From contig JAACJK010000172.1 in NCBI GenBank assembly GCA_013368325.1, positions 186,001 through 250,000 on the forward strand: a stretch of 64,000 nt of DNA, read 5' to 3'. The notes under the pieces were generated by a model that ran no database searches, had not been told where the DNA came from, and was given only the letters and a program-made list of their open reading frames with translations. Both the position numbers and the translations under genes were made by a program. The number at the start of each line of letters is the position of its first letter. The first letter of the stretch is position 1. This document shows positions 46,127 through 57,085 of this stretch, piece by piece. This DNA comes from Ephemerocybe angulata (lineage: Eukaryota > Basidiomycota > Agaricomycetes > Agaricales > Psathyrellaceae).

Positions 46127-47650
46127 ATGTCGCCAAACATGAAGAGAACAGCGGTGGAGGGTGAGTGCTTGAGTCTTCGGCCTCATAACTCAGGAGAGGT
46201 CACTGATCCGACATATACTACGTAGTCGCCCTGTTCCTGGCATCTCAAGTGGGTCTATTGTGGCTCGGATGACAACATATTATTGAACTATTTGCAAGGC
46301 AGCTGTCTATTACACTATGAGAGTGAGTGGGTCCCGTACAATTTGTGCACGAGGTGACTGACGGAAGTATCTCCTTCGACAGTGGGTGCTAGACTCGGTA
46401 ATGCCCGACCGGAAGGATGAGAAAGTCAAGGAGAAGCAGTTAGAAGCCTTGAAGCGGCTAGGCCACCACCAACTAGACCTTGACGAATACGAGAGTGCGT
46501 CGTGTCCATCTTTCCGTAGTCGGAGGTTCTGACGGATGCAACAGAACGGGTCGCAAACGAAGTCATCCACCCCGATGATATTCAAGTTACCTTCCAAGGT
46601 ACGGTGATTCTTAGCGTGCAATTACCTGTACAGGTTTAATACTGTTCGCAGATATTGGTGGTCTTGACGCTATCGTTTCCAACCTCCGAGAATCCGTCAT
46701 ATACCCTCTCCTCTACCCCAACCTCTTCACATCGTCATCATCACTCCTCGGAGCACCGAAAGGTGTTCTTCTTTTCGGACCCCCTGGGTGTGGGAAGACC
46801 ATGCTTGCGAAGGCTCTTGCAAAGGAATCCGGGGCCACCTTCATCAACATCGCCGCGAGTGTGCTTACCAACAAGTGGTACGGCGAATCGAACAAGCTCG
46901 TTGCTGGGCTCTTCAGCCTTGCGCGGAAAGCGCAGCCAAGTATTATCTTCATCGATGAGATTGACTCCTTCTTGAGGGAGAGGACGAAGGGCGACCACGA
47001 AGTTACTGGGATGATGAAGGCGGAATTCATGACGTGCGTCCCTTATCTATCTCGTTCCACTCAATTTGTCCTGACCTTCAATATTGCTGGCTCTGTAGTC
47101 TCTGGGATGGTTTGACATCGTCGTCGGACAGAATCCTGGTTCTCGGTGCGACGAACCGGCCTAATGACATCGATGCAGCTATCCTCCGTCGCATGCCTAA
47201 ACGATTCGCCATTGAACTTCCCAACTACGAACAGCGTTTGAAGATTCTTAACTTGGTGAGCCTGCTACCTAACCCCGTCGCTAATAAGTCGTACTCAAAC
47301 CATTGCTCTAAAGATGCTGAAAGACACGAAGATGGAGCCAGGCTTCTCAATGGAAGTTCTTGCAAGACAGAGCGATGGGTTGTCTGGATCAGACCTGCGG
47401 GAACTTTGCAGGAACGCAGCGATGGTTCCAGTTCGAGAGTGTATGCGAAGCGCGGCCAACAACCAAGAACTTCTTGCGAAAGGACAGCTTGAGGTAGGCC
47501 TGCTGCTCGTTCGCTTCACCACACTCCATATCTGACATTACGTTACAGGGCTTTGATCTTCGACCGTTGCGGCTGGAAGACTTCTTCGCGTTGGATGAGA
47601 CTAGCCCACTACCGCCTGTGGACCACGAAGCACATTTGTCGCTTGATTGA
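46127..47650 (+). CDS. MSP1: Msp1/ATAD1 AAA ATPase, outer-membrane protein extractase
   Basis: Msp1 is anchored in the mitochondrial outer and peroxisomal membranes and pulls out mislocalised tail-anchored proteins. The start at 46127 reads [11 protein letters not shown] and runs over tiny exons into [19 protein letters not shown], the short N-terminal membrane segment, then a linker helix [20 protein letters not shown]. The AAA core shows [20 protein letters not shown], Walker [21 protein letters not shown], pore loop [15 protein letters not shown], Walker [38 protein letters not shown] (sensor 1) and [15 protein letters not shown] (Arg fingers). It continues with [20 protein letters not shown] (sensor 2 region). 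It ends [12 protein letters not shown] at 47648-47650. Length and motif order fit the family. Confidence 0.95.
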
Positions 47651-48013
47651 TTGCTTTTTGTAGGTTGTTCTATGGTGACGCCCCACTCTTAGACTTATTG
47701 GTAACTTATACACGACATAATTACATGCATTGCCAACCTCTCAATAATGAGAACCGAACGAGTGCAAGTGTCTCGAAGTCAACTCCGAAATAGGCTGTGT
47801 GCGGCGGAATATCTGTACCAAGAAAAGATTGGGAGTGACACGGGTGGTATCCTTGAGGCATACTTTGCTATTTGCTGATCTCTTTTTCTATCATCGATCC
47901 GCAGCGTAGAAGTTTCGTGTCATTCAGAGGTGCGTGTACGTTAAACAACCTAATGCGCGTGCCCGAAGCGGGGTATCGTGAATGGTACAAATACAAGAAT
48001 AACAATATACTTT
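47651..48013. other. Convergent intergenic region
   Basis: 363 bp between MSP1 (+) and the lipase gene (-). 3' UTRs only; no gene seen. Confidence 0.45.
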
Positions 48014-49822
48014 TCAGACGGGGTTGACGAGGGTGATCTGGTTGAGAGCATCCATGGCCGCCTCACGGTGATCGTCCTTGTCGGTTTCGAGGGGCAGGAT
48101 GCCATCCTTGAACACGAGAAGCCTCTTGGTGTCGAGGTTATACTCAGGCCAGGTGAAGCTGAGGAGCGAGTTGGGGTCGAGGTTGTTGGTGAAGCGGATG
48201 AGGTACTCCTGCATCTCCTGACCAAGGAAGAAGCTGTTGAGGAGATCAGTGGCGTGGGCGGAACCAAGGACTGGGAGGGCCTTGAGACGCCTGCTCATGA
48301 AGGCCCAGACTTTCTGCTTGCCAACGGTGTTGCGCATGAACCAACGACGGGGAGCCTGGAACACACCGTCACCCTGGAAGGCGGCGATACGTTTGAACTG
48401 GGGGGTGAGGGCGTTCAGGAGACCAGTGTTAAAGGGGGATCCTTCAGAGAGTGTAGCGGGGTAGTTGGAGGCGATGGTGTTGACTTGGGAGTCAGTAAGG
48501 CCAGGGAGGAAGGCGTTCTTGATCCAGCCTCGGAATTGGGTATCGGTGGTCACGTTGAGGGTGGAGAGGGAGAAGAGAGTGCCCTCGTCGTCGCAATTTC
48601 CCATGATGTAGGGAATATTGGCGACCTTGCCCTTCTGGACGAGGTCCATAGGGTTCTCGGTGAGGAAGATACCGTCTGCGCGGGGGAGCCAGGCGAGGCG
48701 GAGGGACTGGTAGGCAAAGATGGAGGGGGTGGTGTCGATGGCCGCCTTGATCTTGTCGTAGGGAACACCTCGAAGGCAATCCAGGGTATCTTGGGCATTG
48801 GAACAGCCAGTGATCTTCACGATGGAGTCGTAGTACCCTTGGCCGTTCTCAACAGGCCCAACAGGGATGGCAGCACCGGATTGCATGAAGGCGCCACGGA
48901 AGAGACCTTCGCTGTTGCCGTCGAAAGCGGTCATCTGAAGAGCAGCAGAGATGGCACCAGCAGACTCGCCCCAAATGGTGACCTTGCTGGGGTCGCCTCC
49001 GAACTGGGCGATGTTCCTCTTGATCCATCGGAGAGCCTCGCGCTGGTCATGGAGACCAAGGTTGCCGACACCAGCTGCTCTGACTTCCTTGCTGGCAAGG
49101 AATCCAAGACCGTTCAAGCTGCGAGGAGATGGATAAGAATCCAGTCGAGGACCTGGTGATTAAAAGGTTGACTTACCGATAGTTCATACTCACGAAGATG
49201 ACCGGTTGGCCCATTTTCTGCGACTTGGTGACATGGGCGCTACCATCGTACATCGAGGGCGAACCGAGCTCAAACCCACCGCCGAAGATCCATACGAGAA
49301 CGGGCAGCTTGGAGCTGGCAGTTGCACTCGCTGGCTTCACGACGTTAAGAGTCAGGCCTGTGTAGAGGTCAGTCAACAACCCCTTCTATAAATAACGTCG
49401 TACTCACAGTCCTCTGAGTCAGGGAAGACCTGGCCGAAGATGGAGTTGACGAGGTAGTCTATGGCTTCGGCAGCTAGTCCCTGGACAATGGGGAGGGACA
49501 CGGCTTGCTGGGGGCAAGACGGGCCATAGTTCGTCGCGTCGATCGTCCCGTTGTAGGACGTGATACCCTTGGGAAGTCGGAAACGCAGGTTTCCGACACT
49601 AGTATGAAACCAAATCAGCACCGAACGAGCAAAGGAAAGAAATGTAGCGTACGGAGGCTCGGCGAAGGGGATGCCGTAGAACTGTTGTACGGTGCCGGAA
49701 GTAGCGCCAACGAAGGTGCCTCCCGAAACTGTGATCGTAGGAGCAGCCCGTGCCTCGAGAGAAGGGGCGGCACTAGTGACGGCGGCTTGCAGAGCAAGGG
49801 CGATGAGGATAGGAGCAATCAT
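48014..49822 (-). CDS. Secreted type-B carboxylesterase/lipase
   Basis: This is an alpha/beta hydrolase of the Candida rugosa lipase/cholinesterase class, hydrolysing esters outside the cell. The start at 49822 reads MIAPILIALALQAAVTSAAP, a signal peptide. SGGTFVGATSGTVQQFYGIP and FAEPPVGNLRFRLP are family N-terminal signatures, and PDSEDCLTLNVVKP follows. The oxyanion loop is LPVLVWIFGGGFELGS. The nucleophile elbow is KVTIWGESAGAISAALQM. The acid lies in the GNCDDEGTLFSLSTL region, and the His is probably in LPVLGSAHATDLLNSFFLGQ. It ends NQITLVNPV, TGA at 48014-48016. Two or three introns lie near the 5' end, and the last exon is uninterrupted for about 1.1 kb. Third positions are very G/C biased, which suggests high expression. 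A TATAAAA box sits about 55 bp upstream. Substrate preference is unknown. Confidence 0.93.
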
Positions 49823-49874
49823 CCTTGGAACCTGGAAGAGAGACCTGGGGACAAGAGTTGGGATGTTCCCCACA

Positions 49875-49881
49875 TTTTATA
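49875..49881 (-). promoter_or_regulatory. TATA box of lipase gene
   Basis: Reads TATAAAA on the minus strand, ending about 53 bp before the lipase ATG. Typical core-promoter position. Confidence 0.55.
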
Positions 49882-50792
49882 CGCTGACCGCAGCCACCTC
49901 AACCCCTGGATGCCTCAAAGGACGACTTCTCGGCCGCACGAAGTTGGAGGGGGTACAGGCTCCCCAGGAGCATCACCAGACGCCGATTACCAAGAGAGAT
50001 CTACTCAGTTTTCGCTTGTGAAAACGCGCCAACCATTCAACGCAGCATCGAACGACAATACTTCAGGTCGCTCGGACACCTGAGCAACGGGCGGGGTTCC
50101 GATATACGGATGTTTACGTTGAAGAAGGAGAGACTGCATCGGCGGATGCTCTAAGAACAAAGCACCTGAAGCTGTAACCAATCAGGCTGCATGTGGGCAG
50201 TTTCGCGAGGTACAAGGAAGAATAGGTTACGATGACAGGCCGGCCTCCGTCGGGTCATCTCCGCGTCTGGGAGAAATACGACCTTCTAACGAGCCCTGCC
50301 ATTCGCTCGGAAAAATGATTAGAAAGACTCTATACAGTGCGACATGCGTGCAAACACACCTGAGCCCATCCAGGTCCGCTCCGGAGGTATAGACCGAAGG
50401 TAACCCTTTCCTGTGGGTAGATGTAGACTTATTGGATACCTACCGAAACTCCGAGAGTCTCGTGCCCCAAAGTTTTTAACCCAGGGTGGGCGCTAATAGT
50501 AGCCATACATGCCCCGCTCTACCCCGCCTTGTACATGTGAATGTCGGATGTCGAATTCCAAACAAGAGTATACATTTCCTGGAGGAGATAGAAGATATGC
50601 TTTTTGATAGTATTTGACACCGTCCTATCACGCAACTTAGATCCGAACCATGTGGTTTGGTAATTACAATGCGGGGTATGGGGGGGTACACTGGGGGTGG
50701 CATCTATGTAGCCGTATGGATTTTGCGATGAAAGCCAGTGAAAGCCCCGCCGAGGTGCCGCTTCTTCTCGCTATAGCATAGAGACCACCTAA
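49882..50792. other. Intergenic DNA, originally the trehalase 3' flank
   Basis: About 0.9 kb between the lipase promoter and the transposon. Its right end (TTAGGTGG on the minus strand) was, before the insertion, directly joined to the trehalase coding end. It would have been the trehalase 3' UTR and terminator. No ORF supported. Confidence 0.5.
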
Positions 50793-50794
50793 TA

Positions 50795-50838
50795 CTATCA
50801 ATGACCCACACCCCGCGGTGCCCCCACCTTCCGCGCGT
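50795..50838 (+). repeat. Left terminal inverted repeat
   Basis: 44 bp, exact reverse complement of 54026-54069. It starts CTATCAATGACCCACACC, preceded by TA. Confidence 0.95.
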
Positions 50839-51136
50839 TTCACCGATCCCTACAATCTCGATAGATTTTCGTAATTCTTTTTGCAGATTCGTGCTTATAT
50901 ATCAAGTAAACATAGGTTTGGCCTTTTTCCGATGAGAAACAAGTAGAATTGGAGGGTACAGGAAATGGGTCCTGGTGTAACGCACCGTCACGCCAGCCGT
51001 GCCCGGCAGAGCGGACCTACAAAAAAGTGATGGCATTGGCGCTGGCCCCGCAGACGGGATGTGCCCCACAAGGCCCCACAACTCAACCATACATCTTCGT
51101 TTAAGGCAATAATACGATTTGAGAGAGACCACTAAA

Positions 51137-53705
51137 ATGCCCAAAACAACGACGGCCAAGCAGAGAAGACGTGCAAACGACCCGTCATACGAGGGTCGCT
51201 TGAAATCCGGTATAGACGGCATCCAAAATTCGACATACAGCTCGAAAGCGGAAGCCGCAAACAAAGAGAATGCAAGTCTCTTGACTTTCATCGCTTTTAA
51301 GTCGTTCTAACACTATTCTGAACTGTAGGTAGCACCTACTACTCTCAGAGATCGAGCGAGTGGGAAAGCAAAGCCATGGAACAGTGCTTTTACCCACTTG
51401 CAGCTCCTAAAACCAGAACAGGAGGAGACTTTGCTTTCGTGGGCTCACCTAGCAGCATCTCAGGGAAAGCCCTTCGACGCATCCGACCTTAAAGCGGCAG
51501 CAAAGGACATTTCAGGGGTTGATCCTGGCAAACGATGGCACCATAAATTCTTCAAGCGCCATCCCGAGATCAGAAACCGGCGTCCTCAAGGGCTCGATCC
51601 CAAGCGCGCCGCCAACTTCAACGAGCCAACAATTAATGACTACTTCAAAAAGCTGAAGGATGTCGGTGCCGATCTCATCCCGCCAGAGCAAATCTGGAAC
51701 ATGGATGAGAAAGGTATACAGATGGGTGGGGGTAGGAATGGCGGAAAGCGTAAGTACATGTACTTCACTGACATGAGGGACCGTTACCGCATCAAGAGTG
51801 ATAACCTCGAACTTGCGACGGTAATCGAGTGCGTCTCCGCAAGTGGAGACTCTCTGCCACCATCCTTCGTTTTGAGCGAAGGAGTACGGCCAGATTTACG
51901 GGATATCACCCCAGATGCAGCAGGAAATAGTCCGGTTGGGATGTGAGTCGTTTACTTATGTCTAAATCTGAAGCTGAGCATATTGCTTTCTTAATTAGAG
52001 TCTCGTTTTCGGAATCGGGCTGGACCGACAACGAGATCGGGTTCTGCTGGTTCAAGGACTTATTCGTACCCGAAGCCCTGAAGCGCCGCGTCGATCCCAA
52101 CAAACCCATTTTAATGGTTTACGACGGGCATGAATCGCATGAATCCAACGACCTAAGGCGATGGATTTATGCAAATCACCCCAATGACTTTATCGTCATC
52201 TGCCTCCCATCGAAAACAACGCACAAAACTCAGCCCCTCGATGTCCTTGTTCTTTCCTTTCTTCAGACGAAATGGCAGGAGCATTGCGCGAGTAGCGCGA
52301 TTAAAAAGCGAGATATTGACAGGTACAACGTGATACACGAGTACCTCAAGGTGCGCTTCGATTCTGTGACAGCTGAAATCATTCGGAAGGCGTTTGAAAA
52401 GACTGGCATCTACCCACTTAATCCAAACGTTTTCTCTCCAGAAGAATTCGCTCCTGCACAGGTCTACTCCTGCAAAGCACACGTCCCTCCCTCCTTTCCC
52501 TCATCCAACGAGCCAGAGAGCGAGAGCGTTGAGGATGGGGAGTACCAGCCATCCGAAATTGACCTCGATAGCCAGTATTCGACCCCAGAAGCATCGGAAT
52601 ATGAAGACGATGATCCTATGGACTCAGGTGTTGATTCTGAAGCCGCGGAAGAGGGGGAGAGGTATTTTCTTTAACTTGACTGCGTAATATCTACTAATCC
52701 ATGTCCCATATCCTCGGTAGTACTCAGGCAGCATGTCCATCTGTGCCTGAGGAGGTCAGCAATATAGCGAAGCCCCCAGTTCTGTCCCTCGCAGAAGACG
52801 AGGCCCGGACGTACCAGGAGTGTCTTCAAGAGCTTCGAAATGTTCGAGCCGAGCTCATGGACTGTTGGAAAGGAATGGAGTATTGGAAATCGCGTGCCAT
52901 AGCGTCTGAAACGCACTGCACGCTGATTAAGCGCGAGCTCGCAAGCTCTCGCACCGAGATTACCAACCTGGAGAATGCCAAAAAACGAAGACGGTCGACA
53001 AAAAAGCTGGCACGGGTCCTGGTATTCGATAAGTACAAGGAGTCATTCAATCTTGAAGACGCTGAACGGCAGGAGCGAGAAGAAGCAGAGCGGGAGCGGC
53101 AGGCGAACAAGGAGGCAGCTGAGGTCGAGCGTCAAGGTAGATTGGCGCGAGATACCGAATCTAGGGTATTCTCGGGTCAACTATCATCGTACCGGAGAGA
53201 CGATCTCCTCGCACTCGCACGCGCTTTGTCCGTTCCCGATTCCGGGACGGTCAAAGACTTGCAGAGTCGCTTGAAGGAGCATCTCCTAGAAAACAAGGAA
53301 ACCGTTTCCAAGAACCCTCGCTTCTCCAATCTAGGTATCTACGCCCCAATTCGGCGTGCTCAGGCAGCCCAGCAGGCGCGCGAATGCCACGCAGGACCGT
53401 CCAGTGAAGTTCTGGACATGCCTGCTGCATCTCCAACTCTGTCTACCTTTCCTGCAATGGAGCCTACCAATATTCCCCCCCTTTACCCACCAGCACCCTT
53501 AAACATGCCCAACGCAGTCCCACACATTTACCATGGTTACCCTTATCTTCCTCCAGTAGACCCTTCATCACAGGATGCACATTTCTATCCCCCCTTGCAT
53601 GGTTTACCTCCCCCTCCTCCACATGCTACTCCTGCCCCTTTAAACCACCCTTACATTCCTAACGCTAGTCAGTCTGCTTTTATACCCTACCAGTACTCAC
53701 CATAA
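51137..53705 (+). CDS. Pogo/Fot-like DDE transposase with C-terminal coiled-coil and SAP-like region
   Basis: Exons are 51137-51271, 51329-51942, 51999-52661 and 52721-53705; their sum, 2397 nt, is 799 codons with stop. Intron 1 uses a GC donor (GCAAGT). The N-terminus (MPKTTTAKQRRRANDPSYEG) and KPEQEETLLSWAHLAASQG to RWHHKFFKRHPEI form psq/CENP-B-type helix-turn-helix DNA-binding regions. The catalytic triad is D171 (IWNMDEKGIQ), D292 (MVYDGHESHES) and D331 (SKTTHKTQPLDV). After the acidic DGEYQPSEIDLDSQYSTPEA region, exon 4 adds a coiled-coil (RQEREEAERERQANKEAAEV) and a SAP-like segment (RDDLLALARALSVP then VKDLQSRLKEHLL). A Pro/Tyr/His-rich tail contains PPLY. A separate-ORF reading of exon 4 from 52701 is possible, but the spliced frame is continuous. 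It should cut and paste the element. Confidence 0.88.
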
Positions 53706-54025
53706 AATGCCTATTATTGTCCCGTTCTACAGTCGTGCTGCCGCATTGAAGGCAAGTTGGAAGTTGAAGCCCCCTCATCCGAGGTTCACCTTGTGCATTC
53801 TAACGGATAGAACACCCTCTGGGGATGAAGAGGATCACTCACTTATGGTATAGCAGGTCTAGTATTCATATACTACGAACATGAGTACAAAATATAAAGC
53901 TCTCGTCCACCCACAGGGCAGAATCGATGATAGACGCAAGGTGGGTACACGCGCGCCAAAGTCTCCATCAGCGGAGTTTGATTACGCACCAAATCGGGAT
54001 GTGACTGGTGTATGTGTCAGCTGTG

Positions 54026-54069
54026 ACGCGCGGAAGGTGGGGGCACCGCGGGGTGTGGGTCATTGATAG
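54026..54069 (-). repeat. Right terminal inverted repeat
   Basis: 44 bp, exact reverse complement of 50795-50838, followed by TA at 54070-54071. Its outermost ten bases encode the end of the trehalase frame, including the stop codon TGA at 54060-54062. Confidence 0.95.
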
Positions 54070-57039
54070 TATAGGAGGCTGAGCATGCCAGCAAGAACGA
54101 TGGAAACGGCGAAAGCGGGCGTGCGAACGACCATGGCATCGTTCTCCGAGCCCCCGCCGGTTTTGGTGTTGCTACCACCTGCAGTCACTCCCTCCAAAAG
54201 ATTTGGGCACTGAGGCGCAGCAAGTACATTTCCGTAATTGCTGGCTACCCAGAGCAAAACTCCATTCGTCCATCCGAAGCCGGCCTACAAGGTTGGGCGG
54301 ATTTAGCAGGCAGGAGGGATCAATGGGTCGGACAATTAAACGCACCTGCACGACATACTCTCCCCCTCTTCCAGCGGAATCAATGTCAAGATTAGAGAAC
54401 TTTTCAAACATCTGATTTTCGCAAAGTAAAAGGAATCAGCGATGAACGTCATGGGGTACGTCAAGAACATACATGACCGAAACTGGACGTGCTTTGAGTG
54501 ACGTTCAGCTCTGCATCCGAGAGCCTCGGTAAAATATCTGGGATAGAACCACCACTTGCATGCCTTCAAACATGATTCGTTAGGACCGATGGAGAATTTC
54601 AGGATCTGCTCAGAGCATGACTCACCAGCTGCACAATGTGCTTGCATAATAACGGTTGGCGAGTTGCCTTCCGAGGGCCGCTGCCCAGCCTTCCTCTGTC
54701 GTGCTAGCGTTGCCTCCATTGAACACACTCCCGCTCAGTAAGCTCACATCAGCGTCAGGTCCGGATGTTGTAGCGTTACGATCCGCAGTGAGAGGTTGAC
54801 CAGGCAGCTTGGCCTCTTCAAGCCCGAGCTGGCCAGCGGGAAGTAACGCGAAGGTCGACTTGCCCTCTGGGCGCGTAGGAAGGGCTCCGCTGCTGACATT
54901 GGCCGGGAGGTGGCGCAATGCTTGGAGAGCAATATATTGATGGGGGGGCCATGCATTGGGAGCATCCCTACGAAGTCGATCAGCATGAATCAAAACTCTT
55001 TAGGCAAACACCATACCATTGCAGGTGAGTTTCGATAAATGTAGCGGGGAAGGTGCCGTTGTAGCGATTCATGACCAAGTGGATGGACGAGAAAGCTCCA
55101 AAAGCAGACTCCTTGCTGGCCAGGACTTCTTTAGGGTAGATGCCACTCCAATAAGGGTAGAAAGCAGCGGCAGTGAATATATCGTTTCTGGAATTGGAAG
55201 CGAGATTGAAGTCGTAAAAGGCGAGCTAAGCGCAAGCCAGGTTAGATCCCGGACCAATGAGACGACAGAGGTGATCGTACGCACCTTGGCGCTATCCCAG
55301 TTCAAGTCGAGGATTGCCTCTCGCAAGGCATTGGCCGCGGTGGTGTGTGCGGATTGTCGCGATGGATTGGTATTGTTGTACAAGTCTCTCAAGGCAATAT
55401 GGCTGGCATCTACGAGCGTTCAGAGCCCATCAGTTCACGAGCTCTACAGGTAGGAGACGGAAGGGCAACGTACAAAGAATGCTGTTGAGGTCAACAGCGA
55501 TCGTGTTTCGTACATTGAGATCCCTCAATGAGGCTCCATCAGCCTGGTGAGAAAACCACCGAGTAGTGTAGTCCCATCCAGACTCAGCTCCGCTAGCCAG
55601 CTCCGCGTACAATGCTGCCTTCGCGGTATCGTTCAGAGTGGGCAATGCGGGGTCGTTCGCCGTCGTGTAGTCTAAGCCACATTAGTCCAAATTTCCACGT
55701 CGTCAACATCTATTCGAGACTTCACCTGTCAAATAGGACTCGGGGCGAGGCGCGCTGTTCGTCACAGAGTAATGGTATACTTTGTGTGTCTGGTTTGTGA
55801 AAGGACTTTTCACAGATACTGAGCGGTTGGTGTCCCACCAGGTGAGCTCTTTCTATATAGTATGTTAGTATCTTCGTGATAGAGAGAAAGTGTAACCTCC
55901 ATACCTCAGCCAAAGGCAAAGCCCTCGTCAAGATGCTTCTATCTCCGGTTGCAGCCACATAGCGAGAAAGCATCTAATCAACATGAGAGTTTAGAACCTT
56001 CAGATCGAAGGGCTTCTCGAGAAGTACGAACTTGTATAAAAAGCGGAGGTTGCGAGCGGTTAAGATCTATCAAGAAACGTTAGCCTTCGACGATCCAAAA
56101 TAGACATAGCCCTTGAGCAACGGACAGTAGATGCGGCCACCATTGGGGATGAATCCAAAGGTGTTCAATTCATCCATGAAGTTCTGGAGGGTGGCATTCG
56201 CGATATCGTAGAGTTCGGATTCCAAAAGACCTTCCACAATCCAGAAACTGTCCCAATAGTATTGCTCCCTGAATCGACCACCTGCAGACGGTTTTTAGCG
56301 ACTACTTAGTTTGATTCGTTCAATCTCGGTGAAGCTCACCTGGAACGACGAAGGTATGGTTCAGAGGAATGAGGGAGCTCTCGCATTTTGACCCTGAGCA
56401 TAGACTTGTCGAGTTTGTCCCTCGAATGAGCTGCGTCCAGATGCCGTGAACAGCCTGAGCGAACCCCTTAACCACAGGGTTGGTGACATTTTTGAGGAAT
56501 GCAGGCTCCGGGTTCAAATTGGCAAGAGTCAAAGGCTCCAGTTCTTGCCCTTCTCCAGTGAAGTCTTCCTGCAAGAATTCGACGACCTGACCGTAAGTCG
56601 TCCCAGAGGAGATGTTGCGGAACGCGTTCAGGACCTCCTGGGCAGATTTGGTGGTAGGTTTGTCGGCGAATGTCTTGTCGTCCGGATATAGATGAGCGAT
56701 GTTCACGGTTTGGAGCAACTAAAGGAAGCACGTTAACCAAAAAGGCTCCGAGGAATGCGGGGGAAGAGAGAAGCTAAGATACTAAGTACATACCTCGCCG
56801 GCACAAAAGATCTCAGATAGGCACCATGCTTGCTTGGGAGGCAACGCTGCTTGCGAAGGCAGCGGGTCTGTCAAGGCTCCTGTCGGACTGGGCGTTGCAG
56901 TTGGGATATCTTCAGTAGTGATTGTGGTCGAAGAGGTGGTCGTAGTCGTGGCTGTCGTCGTGTTCTGCCCATAAACACTGGTGCAGGTAAGGAGTAGAGG
57001 CAAAAGCGCTGCGGACACCCTAAAGAAGCTCGGAGACAT
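54060..57039 (-). CDS. Secreted trehalase (GH37), probably GPI-anchored, 3' end altered by transposon
   Basis: It hydrolyses alpha,alpha-trehalose to two glucose, outside the plasma membrane. The start at 57039 reads MSPSFFRVSAALLPLLLTCT, a signal peptide, then a Thr-rich linker. GH37 hallmarks: VVPGGRFREQYYWDSFW (signature 1), GFIPNGGRIYYLNRSQPP, GDRSILTRALPLAEKELTWW, ESGWDYTTRWFSHQ, LHQWDAPNAWPPHQY-type signature 2 (THLQWDAPNAWPPHQYIALQ), RGGEYVVQ and AGFGWTNGVLLW. About ten short introns. The C-terminus GGSNTKTGGGSENDAMV then FAVSIVLAGMLSLLY looks like a GPI signal. The final codons TAC TAT CAA TGA lie at or in the transposon end. Excising the element and one TA leaves CTA TAT TAG, so the original protein ended two residues earlier. 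A TATAAGG lies about 45 bp upstream of the ATG. Confidence 0.92.
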
Positions 57040-57078
57040 CTTTGAAGAGGGTGGAGTCTCGAAAGCACCCCTTCTCAG

Positions 57079-57085
57079 CCTTATA
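57079..57085 (-). promoter_or_regulatory. TATA box of trehalase gene
   Basis: Reads TATAAGG on the minus strand, about 40-45 bp before the trehalase ATG. Confidence 0.45.

Larger units (their letters stand above)
50795..54069 (+). mobile_element. Complete pogo-like (Tc1/mariner superfamily) DNA transposon, 3275 bp
   Basis: The ends are perfect 44-bp inverted repeats beginning CTATCAATGACCC (50795-50838 and 54026-54069). They are flanked by TA on both sides (50793-50794 and 54070-54071), the TA target duplication expected of Tc1/mariner elements. Inside is one four-exon transposase gene on the + strand, with no frameshift and all three catalytic Asp residues. Identical ends and an intact gene imply a recent insertion and possible autonomy. 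It is inserted in the 3' end of the trehalase gene, opposite in direction, so its right inverted repeat supplies the last trehalase codons. Confidence 0.93.

Noticed and set aside
47978..49159. A 393-codon open frame on the + strand lying antisense over the lipase gene
   Set aside because: It mirrors the lipase exon, is Gly/Glu/Val-rich as expected from the complement of strongly biased codons, and shows no domain. The sense frame has all lipase motifs.
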